Below are positions 34,028-46,708 of a stretch of 64,000 nt of DNA, piece by piece. The notes beneath the pieces are model-generated. The model was not told the DNA's origin. It saw only the letters and a list, made by a program, of their open reading frames with translations, and searched no databases. The DNA lies in the NCBI GenBank assembly GCA_038277395.1, contig CM076197.1:98787942-98851941 (forward strand), read 5' to 3'. A program made the translations under genes and the position numbers. Source of the stretch: Dryocosmus kuriphilus (taxonomy: Eukaryota > Arthropoda > Insecta > Hymenoptera > Cynipidae). Position 1 is the first letter of the stretch. Every line of letters begins with the position of its first letter.

Positions 34028-37000
34028 TCACGGTAAAATTAGTCTAATTTCTGCTTGTCATACTATATAAAATTTAGTTTAGTTGAATGATTTCTAACAT
34101 CTAAAATAAATTTTTTACAATATGCCAAACAGAAATTAGACTAATTTTACCCAAAAGTGAACAAAATTTTCCAAGTTGATACTGTTTGAACGTGATTTTT
34201 TTAAATGTCTTACGTACCATTTTAATTGAAAAAGTCTACAAAAAAGTCTACTAAATGTGAACAACTTTAAACACATTTTCCTTTGAAGTTTTTAACCAGG
34301 GGCATACTAATTTTGTTTTGTTTTACGTGATTATGAATGTCTGTTTTTACGTACCATTTAATTGAAAAGTCTACAAAATTAGACTAAATGTTGCGTAAGG
34401 CACACTTTTTAAACACCATGCAAACAAATGTATGCTTTGAAAAAACAGTTTTGTTTACTTTTGGGTAAAATTAGTCTAATTTCTGTTTGTTATACTGTAC
34501 AAAATTTATTTTAGTTGAACGATTTCTAACAACTAAAATAAATTTTTTACAGTATGCCAAGTAGAAATTACACTAATTTTACCCGAAATTAAATAACGTT
34601 TCCAGGGCATACTGTTTGCACGTCTTTAAAGGGTGTTTTATTTTAGTTGAGTACCATTTAATTTAAAAGTCTACAAATTAAATGGTGCGTAAGACACACT
34701 TTAAACACGTGCAAACACTATGCTTTGGAAAATTTTCTTTACTTTTGGGTAAAATTAGTCTAATTTCTGTTTGGTGTACTGTACAAAATTTATTTTAGTT
34801 GAACGATTTCTAACAACTAAAATAAATTTTTTACAGTATGCCAAGTAGAAAATTACACTAATTTTACCCGAAATTAAATAACGTTTTCCAGGGCATACTG
34901 TTTACACGTCTTTAAAGGGTGTTTTACAGACCATTTAATTTAAAAGTCTACAAATTAAATGGTGCGTAAGACACACTTTAAACACGTGCAAACACTATGC
35001 TTTGGAAAATTTTCTTTACTTTTGGGTAAAATTAGTCTAATTTCTGTTTGGTGTACTGTACAAAATTTATTTTAGTTGAACGATTTCTAACAACTAAAAT
35101 AAATTTTTTACAGTATGCCAAGTAGAAATTACACTAATTTTACCCGAAATTAAATAACGTTTTCCAGGGCATACTGTTTACACGTCTTTAAAGGGTGTTT
35201 TACAGACCATTTAATTTAAAAGTCTACAAATTAAATGGTGCGTAAGACACACTTTAAACACGTGCAAACACTATGCTTTGGAAAATTTTCTTTACTTTTG
35301 GGTAAAATTAGTCTAATTTCTGTTTGGTGTACTGTACAAAATTTATTTTAGTTTGAACGATTTCTAACAACTAAAATAAATTTTTTACAGTATGCCAAGT
35401 AGAAATTACACTAATTTTACCCGAAATTAAATAACGTTTTCCAGGGCATACTGTTTACACGTCTTTAAAGGGTGTTTTACAGACCATTTAATTTAAAAGT
35501 CTACAAATTAAATGGTGCGTAAGACACACTTTAAACACGTGCAAACACTATGCTTTGGAAAATTTTCTTTACTTTTGGGTAAAATTAGTCTAATTTCTGT
35601 TTGGTGTACTGTACAAAATTTATTTTAGTTGAACGATTTCTAACAACTAAAATAAATTTTTTACAGTATGCCAAGTAGAAATTACACTAATTTTACCCGA
35701 AATTAAATAACGTTTTCCAGGGCATACTGTTTACACGTCTTTAAAGGGTGTTTTACAGACCATTTAATTTAAAAGTCTACAAATTAAATGGTGCGTAAGA
35801 CACACTTTGAAACACGTGCAAACACTATGCTTTGGAAAATTTTCTTTACTTTTGGGTAAAATTAGTCTAATTTCTGTTTGGTGTACTGTACAAAATTTAT
35901 TTTAGTTGAACGATTTCTAACAACTAAAATAAATTTTTTACAGTATGTCAAGTAGAAATTACACTAATTTTACCCGAAATTAAATAACGTTTTCCAGGGC
36001 ATACTGTTTACACGTCTTTAAAGGGTGTTTTACAGACCATTTAATTTAAAAGTCTACAAATTAAATGGTGCGTAAGACACACTTTAAACACGTGCAAACA
36101 CTATGCTTTGGAAAATTTTCTTTACTTTTGGGTAAAATTAGTCTAATTTCTGTTTGGTGTACTGTACAAAATTTATTTTAGTTGAACGATTTCTAACAAC
36201 TAAAAAAAATTTTTTACAGTATGCCAAGTAGAAATTACACTAATTTTACCCGAAATTAAATAACGTTTTCCAGGGCATACTGTTTACACGTCTTTAAAGG
36301 GTGTTTTACAGACCATTTAATTTAAAAGTCTACAAATTAAATGGTGCGTAAGACACACTTTGAAACACGTGCAAACACTATGCTTTGGAAAATTTTCTTT
36401 ACTTTTGGGTAAAATTAGTCTAATTTCTGTTTGGTGTACTGTACAAAATTTATTTTAGTTGAACGATTTCTAACAACTAAAATAAATTTTTTACAGTATG
36501 TCAAGTAGAAATTACACTAATTTTACCCGAAATTAAATAACGTTTTCCAGGGCATACTGTTTACACGTCTTTAAAGGGTGTTTTACAGACCATTTAATTT
36601 AAAAGTCTACAAATTAAATGGTGCGTAAGACACACTTTAAACACGTGCAAACACTATGCTTTGGAAAATTTTCTTTACTTTTGGGTAAAATTAGTCTAAT
36701 TTCTGTTTGGTGTACTGTACAAAATTTATTTTAGTTGAACGATTTCTAACAACTAAAATAAATTTTTTACAGTATGCCAAGTAGAAATTACACTAATTTT
36801 ACCCGAAATTAAATAACGTTTTCCAGGGCATACTGTTTACACGTCTCTTTAAAGGGTGTTTTACAGACCATTTAATTTAAAAGTCTACAAATTAAATGGT
36901 GCGTAAGACACACTTTGAACACGTGCAAACACTATGCTTTGGAAAATTTTCTTTACTTTTGGGTAAAATTAGTCTAATTTCTGTTTGGTGTACTGTACAA

Positions 37001-37859
37001 AATTTATTTTAGTTGAACGATTTCTAACAACTAAAATAAATTTTTTACAGTATGCAAGTAGAAATTACACTAATTTTACCCGAAATTAAATAACGTTTTC
37101 CAGGGCATACTGTTTACACGTCTTTAAAGGGTGTTTTACAGACCATTTAATTTAAAAGTCTACAAATTAAATGGTGCGTAAGACACACTTTGAACACGTG
37201 CAAACACTATGCTTTGGAAAATTTTCTTTACTTTTGGGTAAAATTAGTCTAATTTCTGTTTGGTGTACTGTACAAAATTTATTTTAGTTGAACGATTTCT
37301 AACAACTAAAATAAATTTTTTACAGTATGTCAAGTAGAAATTACACTAATTTTACCCGAAATTAAATAACGTTTTCCAGGGCATACTGTTTACACGTCTT
37401 TAAAGGGTGTTTTACAGACCATTTAATTTAAAAGTCTACAAATTAAATGGTGCGTAAGACACACTTTAAACACGTGCAAACACTATGCTTTGGAAAATTT
37501 TCTTTACTTTTGGGTAAAATTAGTCTAATTTCTGTTTGGTGTACTGTACAAAATTTATTTTAGTTGAACGATTTCTAACAACTAAAATAAATTTTTTACA
37601 GTATGCCAAGTAGAAATTACACTAATTTTACCCGAAATTAAATAACGTTTTCCAGGGCATACTGTTTACACGTCTTTAAAGGGTGTTTTACAGACCATTT
37701 AATTTAAAAGTCTACAAATTAAATGGTGCGTAAGACACACTTTGAACACGTGCAAACACTATGCTTTGGAAAATTTTCTTTACTTTTGGGTAAAATTAGT
37801 CTAATTTCTTTTGGTGTACTGTACAAAATTTATTTTAGTTGAACGATTTCTAACAACTA

Positions 37860-38165
37860 AAATAAATACAGTCCAAGTAATTTCACTAATTTTACCCGAA
37901 ATTAAATAACGTTTTTCCAGGGCATACTGTTTACACGTCTTTAAAGGGTGTTTTACTTTAATTTAAAAGTACAAATTAAATTTAAGACACACTTTTGCAA
38001 ACACTATGCTTTGGGTTAGTAATTACTTTTTGTAGTTTTTTACCCGAAATTAAATAAACGTTTTTCCAGGGCTTTTGGGTGCAAAAATTATTTTAGTTTT
38101 AAAAGTCTACAAATTAAATGAAACGATTTCTAACAACTAAAATAAATTTTTTTTGGTGTACTGTA
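37860..38165. repeat. Scrambled patch 1 in the satellite array
   Basis: Fragments of the monomer appear in wrong order with small deletions and T insertions (for example AATAAATACAGTCCAAG, AAATTTAAGACACACTTTTG, CCAGGGCTTTTGGGTGC). Flanking monomers are almost uniform. This looks like an assembly or polishing artefact, or else local replication template switching. Confidence 0.6.
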
Positions 38166-38714
38166 CAGTATGCCAAGTAGAAATTACACTAATTTTTACC
38201 CGAAATTAAATAACGTTTTCCAGGGCATACTGTTTACACGTCTTTAAAGGGTGTTTTACAGACCATTTAATTTAAAAGTCTACAAATTAAATGGTGCGTA
38301 AGACACACTTTAAACACGTGCAAACACTATGCTTTGGAAAATTTTCTTTACTTTTGGGTAAAATTAGTCTAATTTCTGTTTGGTGTACTGTACAAAATTT
38401 ATTTTAGTTGAACGATTTCTAACAACTAAAATAAATTTTTTACAGTATGCCAAGTAGAAATTACACTAATTTTACCCGAAATTAAATAACGTTTTCCAGG
38501 GCATACTGTTTACACGTCTTTAAAGGGTGTTTTACAGACCATTTAATTTAAAAGTCTACAAATTAAATGGTGCGTAAGACACACTTTAAACACGTGCAAA
38601 CACTATGCTTTGGAAAATTTTCTTTACTTTTGGGTAAAATTAGTCTAATTTCTGTTTGGTGTACTGTACAAAATTTATTTTAGTTGAACGATTTCTAACA
38701 ACTAAAATAAATTT

Positions 38715-38890
38715 TTTACAACTAAAATAAACTAATTTTTTACAGTATGTTTACAAAAGGGTAGAAATTTACACTAATTTTTTACCGTGCAAACACTATG
38801 AAATTAAAAAATAAATTTCGTTTTCCAGGGCATACTGTTTTTTTACACGTCTTTTTAAAATTAAATAACGGGTGTTTTAAAGGGTACAGA
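38715..38890. repeat. Scrambled patch 2 in the satellite array
   Basis: ACAACTAAAATAAACTAATT, TACAGTATGTTTACAAAAGG and TTTACCGTGCAAACACTATG join monomer words that are normally far apart. Normal order resumes near 38885. Confidence 0.6.
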
Positions 38891-40600
38891 CCATTTAATT
38901 TAAAAGTCTACAAATTAAATGGTGCGTAAGACACACTTTAAACACGTGCAAACACTATGCTTTGGAAAATTTTCTTTACTTTTGGGTAAAATTAGTCTAA
39001 TTTCTGTTTGGTGTACTGTACAAAATTTATTTTAGTTGAACGATTTCTAACAACTAAAATAAATTTTTTACAGTATGTCAAGTAGAAATTACACTAATTT
39101 TACCCGAAATTAAATAACGTTTTCCAGGGCATACTGTTTACACGTCTTTAAAGGGTGTTTTACAGACCATTTAATTTAAAAGTCTACAAATTAAATGGTG
39201 CGTAAGACACACTTTAAACACGTGCAAACACTATGCTTTGGAAAATTTTCTTTACTTTTGGGTAAAATTAGTCTAATTTCTGTTTGGTGTACTGTACAAA
39301 ATTTATTTTAGTTGAACGATTTCTAACAACTAAAATAAATTTTTTTACAGTATGTCAAGTAGAAATTACACTAATTTTACCCGAAATTAAATAACGTTTT
39401 CCAGGGCATACTGTTTACACGTCTTTAAAGGGTGTTTTACAGACCATTTAATTTAAAAGTCTACAAATTAAATGGTGCGTAAGACACACTTTAAACACGT
39501 GCAAACACTATGCTTTGGAAAATTTTCTTTACTTTTGGGTAAAATTAGTCTAATTTCTGTTTGGTGTACTGTACAAAATTTATTTTAGTTGAACGATTTC
39601 TAACAACTAAAATAAATTTTTTACAGTATGCCAAGTAGAAATTACACTAATTTTACCCGAAAAATTAAATAACGTTTTCCAGGGCATACTGTTTACACGT
39701 CTTTAAAGGGTGTTTTACAGACCATTTAATTTAAAAGTCTACAAATTAAATGGTGCGTAAGACACACTTTGAAACACGTGCAAACACTATGCTTTGGAAA
39801 ATTTTCTTTACTTTTGGGTAAAATTAGTCTAATTTCTGTTTGGTGTACTGTACAAAATTTATTTTAGTTGAACGATTTCTAACAACTAAAATAAATTTTT
39901 TTTACAGTATGTCAAGTAGAAATTACACTAATTTTACCCGAAATTAAATAACGTTTTCCAGGGCATACTGTTTACACGTCTTTAAAGGGTGTTTTACAGA
40001 CCATTTAATTTAAAAGTCTACAAATTAAATGGTGCGTAAGACACACTTTAAACACGTGCAAACACTATGCTTTGGAAAATTTTCTTTACTTTTGGGTAAA
40101 ATTAGTCTAATTTCTGTTTGGTGTACTGTACAAAATTTATTTTAGTTGAACGATTTCTAACAACAACTAAAATAAATTTTTTACAGTATGTCAAGTAGAA
40201 ATTACACTAATTTTACCCGAAATTAAATAACGTTTTCCAGGGCATACTGTTTACACGTCTTTAAAGGGTGTTTTACAGACCATTTAATTTAAAAGTCTAC
40301 AAAAATTAAATGGTGCGTAAAACACACTTTAAACACGTGCAAACACTATGCTTTGGAAAATTTTCTTTACTGTTTTGGGTAAAAATTAGTCTAATTTCTG
40401 TTTGGTATACTGTACAAAATTTACTTTAGTTTCTAGACTAATTTTACCTGAAAGTAAATAAAATTTTACTAGGGCATATTGTTTGCACACTGTTTAAAGG
40501 GTTTCTTGCATACCATTTAATTTAAAAGTCTACAAATTAAATAGTGCCTAAGACACTCTTTAAAAACACGTACAAACACTATGCCTTGGAAAATTATGCG

Positions 40601-41009
40601 ACTTCTGATTATGAATTTCGATGGGGTTTTTTTTGAGAGAAAAATAAATCTGAATTTTTGAAATCGATATCAAAAATTTTTTCGAGATATCTTTTTTTCT
40701 GTTAAAATAAATAATCGAATAATGCGTAACTCACCCCTACCACTTTCCAACGATTCACGGGGCACGGGATGGCACCCCCGTGATTGGTCACAAAATTAAG
40801 TGCCCCTATCCCTTTTCCTACGCCTCATGGGGGGCCGAAAAGCATTTAAAAAAATATAATAATATAAAAAATAATATAAAAAAATATAAAAAAATAATAT
40901 AAAAATAATTTTAAAAATATAAAAATAATATAAGGTAGCATCCCTACCACTTTTCCAACGCCTAAAGGGGGGGGGGAGGCACCCCTGTGACTGGTCACAA
41001 AAATAATGT

Positions 41010-41052
<43 letters not shown>

Positions 41053-41090
41053 TATATATATAAGATATATTATAGATATGACTGAGATAT
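40601..41090. repeat. Diverged repeat pair CCTACCACTTTTCCAACG plus microsatellites
   Basis: The block CCCTACCACTT(T)CCAACG ... GGCACCCCYGTGAYTGGTCA occurs twice (about 40733-40795 and 40949-41001), separated by an (ATAAAAA)n-like A/T run. A (TA)n microsatellite follows at 41014-41050. GATATC-containing words (TTTCGAGATATC, ATATCGATTTAA) lie on both sides. Confidence 0.55.
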
Positions 41091-42179
41091 CAATTTAACA
41101 GTGTTTAATTCGTTTTTCTCTTGAAAAATACCCTATTGGAGTGAACGTTAAAAAATTTTGTAAATTAAGAAAAAAAGTAAAAAAATTGATATCTCGAAAA
41201 ATATTGAAGATATCGATTTAAAGTTGTCAGATTCGTGTTTCTCGCAAAAAATCTTAGAGATATCGTAATCGTGCATAATAAATTCTTTTAAAAAAATTAG
41301 TGAAAATTTAAATTTTAATAACACATACTCTTTTTTAATATAGAAAAATAGGAAAGATCAGAAAAGGTGAGTTAAATATAGCATTTTTACAAGGGTGAGA
41401 AACCTATACTTTACAGGTGAAAATAAAAAGCCTAGAAAATATTTTAAACATTAGGATGGATAAATACTTCTATTAGTATTTCATTTAAGGATTCTAATAG
41501 GGTTTTTAAAAAACTTCGCTATTATTTCACGAGAAAAGGGACGACGCCTCTGATCCCGAATTGCACCAAAATCACAATCTAGCAATTAAAATAAAGGTGT
41601 ATCAATTAAAAGTGAAAACTGTCAACTTAAATTCAGTACCAGTCATTGAAATGTAATAATATTGAAAATAAATTCTGGTCGTTTAAATTGCACCCATGTT
41701 ACTCAAATTATGAAACAGCATTTGAAATAAATTATATTTTAATTCTAACGATTATAATAGAGTTTTTCAGTAAATTCCAGTGAATATTTGTGAATTTAAA
41801 ATAATTTTCATAAATGTAAGTGCATTTTAGTTTACTTGAGTTAATTTAGTAAAATTGAAGTATAGGAAATTTAAATTCAATTCTGAACTAAAGTTAACTT
41901 TCTTCATGATTTTCAATTGTACCAGTCAGGTGTTTTACTTTTTAAATATTTTCACCAACTCTTTGATAACCAGAAATTTTTCCATTTTCTTAAATAATTT
42001 TATTCCAAGTTTATGAACTATTTTCATCACCTTTCTCTACTTTAAGGCCTCCTTTTAGATACAACTATTCAATAGCTCAATTCTGCTATGCTTTATAACT
42101 CCCTTTTATAATTTTTATTCACAAAAATGGCCAGTTTATCGCATAACGATTGGAGCTGCAAATATTATTCTTTTAGGGG
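41091..42179. other. AT-rich DNA, no gene seen
   Basis: No recognised element or frame. Composition shifts sharply to CpG-rich at about 42250. Confidence 0.5.
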
Positions 42180-42249
42180 TTGTTTAACAACCTGGATTCA
42201 CCCTTAAGCGTCTTTCAAAAAGTTCAAGAAATGACAGAATTTAGAAGCA

Positions 42250-43000
42250 TTGAACGAGTAATCGAGATTCTGCCTCAGTGCAATTCGAGAACTCTTATTC
42301 GCGCGAGACGCAGTTGGGGTGGAATCCGTCCGGTACCGGTGGGCGGAAGTCGGGGTTGGTCGCGCAGGAGAAGAAGAAGCCGCCGCAGCGTGCAGGAATA
42401 GCCTGCCTGGCAGTGGCAGCAGCAGCACCTCTTAGTCTAATTGAAAAGTCGGCAGAAATTGAAAATTGTGATCGCAAATTGCAAGCTGCTTTAGGTGAAG
42501 GCGGACTTCAGGAGGGACCGAGACCGAGGATCGAGACTTGAGCTGAACGCAAACGACAGAGAGGCGAAATACGGAATGGAAAAGGGCGTGTGTCGGAACA
42601 CGCTAGAATGAGGATTCAGTGTTTTTTGTCTTCTCGACTCGCGGGGGTGTCGCGGAGGGTGAGAATCTGCCTCGTACGGGCTATTCTTTTTAAAAACTCG
42701 TCAATTGTCAACCGTTCTATAACGCACTGAGGGTTGATTTTACTGCGCGCCTACGAGTCTCGCATCCATTACATTTTCTTCAGCATCTCCTTCCGGCTGG
42801 TGCGCTTCGCGAGGGAAGAAAAACAAACAACTAAATTCAACGACACTATGGCGCACGTACTTTCGAACGTATACCTTACTTTCAATCCGAACTGCAGATG
42901 CGGGGTGATACCGCGAGTCACGGCTATTCGGAGCGTAGGCGTGCCGTGCAGTATGCAAGGGGAGAGCGATGTACTATGAAGTGTTGCAGTCATTTTTTTT
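42250..43000. promoter_or_regulatory. CpG-rich island, candidate promoter or first exon
   Basis: From about 42290 the sequence is rich in CpG (CGCGCGAGACGCAG, CGTCCGGTACCGGTGGGCGG, GTCGCGCAGGAG) and in CAGCAG/GAAGAAG runs, unlike anything nearby. An initiator-like GATTCAGTG lies at about 42612. Several overlapping frames on both strands (60-87 codons) are a by-product of the high GC and I recognise no protein in them. It may be a promoter with an untranslated first exon. The direction of transcription is not determined. Confidence 0.3.
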
Positions 43001-43834
43001 CTTTATTGGAAGTGCATAAACAATCCTTTTCACACGCTCGTAATACAACGAGGACGTATTCCCTTTTTCTTGTTTGGAAGCACTACGGTGTGAGAGAATC
43101 ATTTATTCTTTGCCTAATATTCATGCAGACTGATTAAAAAGAATTAGGAGTCTTGAATTTCTCATCGTTTTAAACTCAATGTTAACGAGATGTAATTGAA
43201 AATAATAGTCCAGTCATTATGTTTTAGAAACGCATGTTATCTCGAAATAAGTAGATAATACAATATTATTAGGCTGGACATCCAATGCTCAGCGCAGATA
43301 TCGCCACTCCATTTGGCGCCGCAAGACGTAGGTTTTCTATCATTTTCTGTTGTTCGTGGCAAGCTATTTAATGAAATTTCGAGCATATGCGGTAGAGCTT
43401 ATTTTTCTATGGATGTGCCAAATTTGCCCAATCCTGATCGCCATGAATAATATAAAATTATAGAAAGCGTATGCCTCGCGGCGCCCATGGATGTATGAAT
43501 GAGAAGAACCCAGCTTGAGAGGCGCATGGGGTATGTCACGATCGGTTTGGGGATGACAGAGCCACCATGTGTCGGTCACTGAATAATGATTGGTTGATGT
43601 GCGTTGCAGCGGATTGTATTATTATTTTCTAAATATTATTTAGTTTCGAAAACTTGTGCAGAATGCTTACCAAATTGGCGGGAACATTGTGACACGTATG
43701 TAAAAAGCGTGAGAAAAGAAACAGGGAAGCTCTTGATCAAGAAGAGGAAGAATATGTTGCATTTTACCAGGGGGGTGATACTCCTATAAAGGCATGTAGA
43801 ATAAATTTGTTGTGAGATTTGAGCGCGGCCGTGT
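43001..43834. other. Unique DNA of mixed composition, no supported gene
   Basis: Short frames on both strands (61-79 codons) lack recognisable domains. It is probably the flank of the CpG-rich island. Confidence 0.4.
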
Positions 43835-45360
43835 AGCGGCGCTGCACAGTGGGGAAAAAGTACATTCTTTGGTTCGAAATACGGTTCCGCCTGAACCTGT
43901 GGACAGATTTGGATGTTATTTTCTTTGAAGAAAGCTGATAAAATTCCGAAGAGATTTGTCGAGACGAATTTTTGAAAAAGGTCTCCAGTTTTTTATAAAT
44001 AAACAAATATATGGGGAAAGAATGACAATTTTTTGAGTTTAGTTCTCTGGCTTTTTGGAAATAGAGTGGAAAAGTTTCGCAATCAACTCAATTTGATAGT
44101 GCAACATTACTAGAAGATTATCCAATGCCGAGCATCAAACAAAACAATTTGTTAATAAACAAATAATTTGTTAAAAGTTGATTTTCGCGATTTTCATTAT
44201 TTTCATATTATTTTTTCTCATCTTGTAAGTAATTCATGGCGTAACATCACTATGATGAAAAAATTTCGTGTTTGAATAATAATTACAATAATATAGACAA
44301 ATTTCATTAACAAATGTGCACTTTGGGTGTGTTTTGAAGAAAAGCACCGTTTTCTCCGGTCTGTACTTATAATTAGCTAGCTCGAGGAAGTTTGAATACA
44401 AGAGATAACTGAACAATAATTTTCATAATTGTTATAAACAAAGGCCGAAAAAAGTATTTTTCACTGTTAATTGAGTAAAAACTTCCGCAATTGCCTCAAT
44501 TTGTTAGCGCAACGATACTAAAAGTTAATTCAATAGTGAAAATTAAAGAAAACAATTTGCTAGTAGACAAATTATTTGTTAGAAGTTGATTTCCTCAGAT
44601 TTTTTTCATTTTTTTATTATTCTTTCTCATCTTGTGACAAATTTATCTCATAACGTTACTATGATGAAGACATTTCATATTAAAGTAATTATTAACAATA
44701 ATATGAACAAATTACATTAACAAATGTGTATTTTGGGTGTTTTTCAGAAAAAAAGTTCGTTTTTTTATTTATAATAATTACTAAATGTATTGCTCAATCA
44801 TTCCTTGTATTCAAACCCTCTTGCGTTGACCAACTGTAAGTACTGAATGGAAAAAAAAAACGAACTTTTTTTCTGAAAAACACCCAAAATACACATTTGT
44901 TAATGTAATTTGTTCATATTATTGTTAATAATTATTTTAATATGAAATGTCTTAATCATAGTAACGTTACGGCATGAATTACTTACAAGATGAGGAAAAA
45001 ATAATATGAAAATAATGAAAATCGCGAAAATCAACTTTAACAAATTATTTGTTTATTAAAAAATCTTTTGTATGATACTCGCTATTGGATAAACTTTTGG
45101 TAATGTTGCACTATCAAACTGAGTTGATTGCGAAACTTTTCAATCTATTTCCAAGAAGCCAGAGGACTGAACGCAAAAAATTATCATACTTCCCATATAT
45201 TTGTTTATTTATAAAAACTGGAGACCTTTTTTAATAATCGACCTCGACAATTCTCTCTGAAATTTTATCATCTTTTTTTTTTAAATATAAAATCGGTCCA
45301 CACGTTCAGCCGGAATCGTATTTTGAACCAAAAAATTTACTTTTTCCCCAATGTGCGCTG
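43835..45360. mobile_element. Fold-back element with a partly duplicated left arm
   Basis: The left arm starts GGCGCTGCACAGTGGGGAAA and contains GGTCTCCAGTTTTTTATAAA and GTTAATAAACAAATAATTTG. The right arm (44860-45360) is its reverse complement, ending TTTCCCCAATGTGCGCTGG or similar. A second, diverged direct copy of the inner left arm lies at ~44440-44790 (TCAATTTGTTAGCGCAACGA ... ACATTAACAAATGTGTATTT). It is non-coding. Confidence 0.7.
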
Positions 45361-45961
45361 GCTGTACTTTTAGGCCGACAATCATTGAAATGCATGGGGA
45401 AGAATACAAATTAGGTTTATTTTGATCATTAAAATACGTTTTTTGCATATGTTTATCTCAGGAACGTATTTCTTTTAGTATTTCAAGTATCCAATAAAGT
45501 AACAAGTACTTATGAAAAATTATGAAAACATTATTTTTATGATTAAAAACGAATGCACTTCTCGCGGTTTTTGCAGTGTACCAATAGTAATTTACAAAGT
45601 GAACTTGAGATTTTTAGCATTGATATATGTAATTATTGTAAACTATGAATATAATAAATTTCAATTGAATTTTATTTTTATGGAGCTTTATAATGATTAA
45701 TAAAATCAACGTTTAATTGAAACAAATTGTAAAAATTTATATTTCATTTTAAAGATAAGAAATAATGTATTTTGTTTTGTCTTAAAATCAATGGAAACCC
45801 AAGATATTTATAATAATTAGTTATGTTATAATAAATATCTATTGTTACAAATATGCAGAAATTTGTAACGATTTATATTCTAAAAGATAGGATTTGGAGG
45901 ATAAATAAATATTGATAAAATTGTAGAATGAAGAAGTGTATTTATAAACAATATATTTTAT

Positions 45962-46708
45962 ACACTGCAGGCATGATTCGCGCGTATTACGTGCCTGTTT
46001 TCAGTCACTTGAGTAGCCCCTTATGTGTCAGTGGTAGGACCAGTAAAATAATGGCCTCAAGTACAATAATGGTCTCATTATTGTACTGTACAATAATGGC
46101 GCCATTATTGTACTGCTCCCACCACTATCCAATATGCATTATTGTCCTCCGTATCATTGTAGCATTGAAGCAATACGTATTGTACATGATAAACCTACAT
46201 ACAAAAGAATATTTACACAGAGAGGGGGGCGGTGTACAGAGCGATAGGGGGATTTAAACATTTTTGGAAATTTTTGAAATTTTTCAAAATTTTTGAAATT
46301 TTTGGAAATTTTGAAAATTATTAAAATTTCCAAACAAAACTTAATTTTCAAAAATTTCAAAAATTATTAAGATTCACAAAAAAATGGCAAATTTCAAAAA
46401 TTTTCAAATTTTTCAAAAAATTTTAGACGAGCAAATATCAACCGGCTCAGTAAAAATCTTGTTAACCGGTCCTAAAAGTGAATTGTACCGATTGGACTCG
46501 CCACGTCAGACCTCCCCTGCGGTACATGATAATCGGGGGCACGAAACTTGCAAATCATGCCCTTGGTGTAAAAAGTATAATGTGCAACATGGAACTACGT
46601 TGGTCATTACGCCTTGTGTGTTTGCAATACTCGTCTACGTCTTGTATTGCAAACTCACACGCGGCGTATAACGACCAACCTAAGTGCCTTGGTGCACAAT
46701 GTACTATT
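45962..46708. mobile_element. Insertion within the left TIR arm, with palindromic core
   Basis: Comparison of the two TIR arms shows that this ~750-bp segment is extra. It begins ACTGCAGGCATGATTCGCGC and ends TGGTGCACAATGTACTATTA. It contains two palindromes built on GTACAATAATG (46060-46087 and 46088-46113) and an (AAATTTTTG)n-like A/T repeat at 46256-46425. The ends are not clear inverted repeats, so the class is unknown. Confidence 0.55.
46088..46113. repeat. Perfect 26-bp palindrome
   Basis: GTACAATAATGGC is followed directly by its reverse complement. The immediately preceding 46060-46087 is a 12-bp-arm hairpin (AGTACAATAATG, loop GTCT) using the same word. Confidence 0.9.

Larger units (their letters stand above)
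34028..40600. repeat. Satellite array, ~276-bp monomer, about 22 copies
   Basis: The marker ACAGTATGYCAAGTAGAAAT recurs at 34550, 34834, 35111, 35388, 35664, 35941, 36217, 36494, 36770, 37048 (deletion), 37323, 37599, 37869 (degenerate), 38166, 38443, 38743, 39071, 39348, 39624, 39905 and 40184, that is, every 275-278 bp in the clean parts. A diverged copy opens the array near 34118 and another closes it near 40430. Each monomer is built of two imperfect hairpins: ACAAAATTTATTTTAGTT against AACTAAAATAAATTTTTT, and CATTTAATTTAAAAG against ACAAATTAAATGG nested within GGTAAAATTAG/CTAATTTTACC. The same monomer family fills the fold-back element at 29417-31635. Confidence 0.92.

Noticed and set aside
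34028..40600. Regular 276-bp array as a CRISPR or rDNA spacer
   Set aside because: Period too long, no unique spacers, no rRNA sequence nearby, and monomers are uniform throughout.
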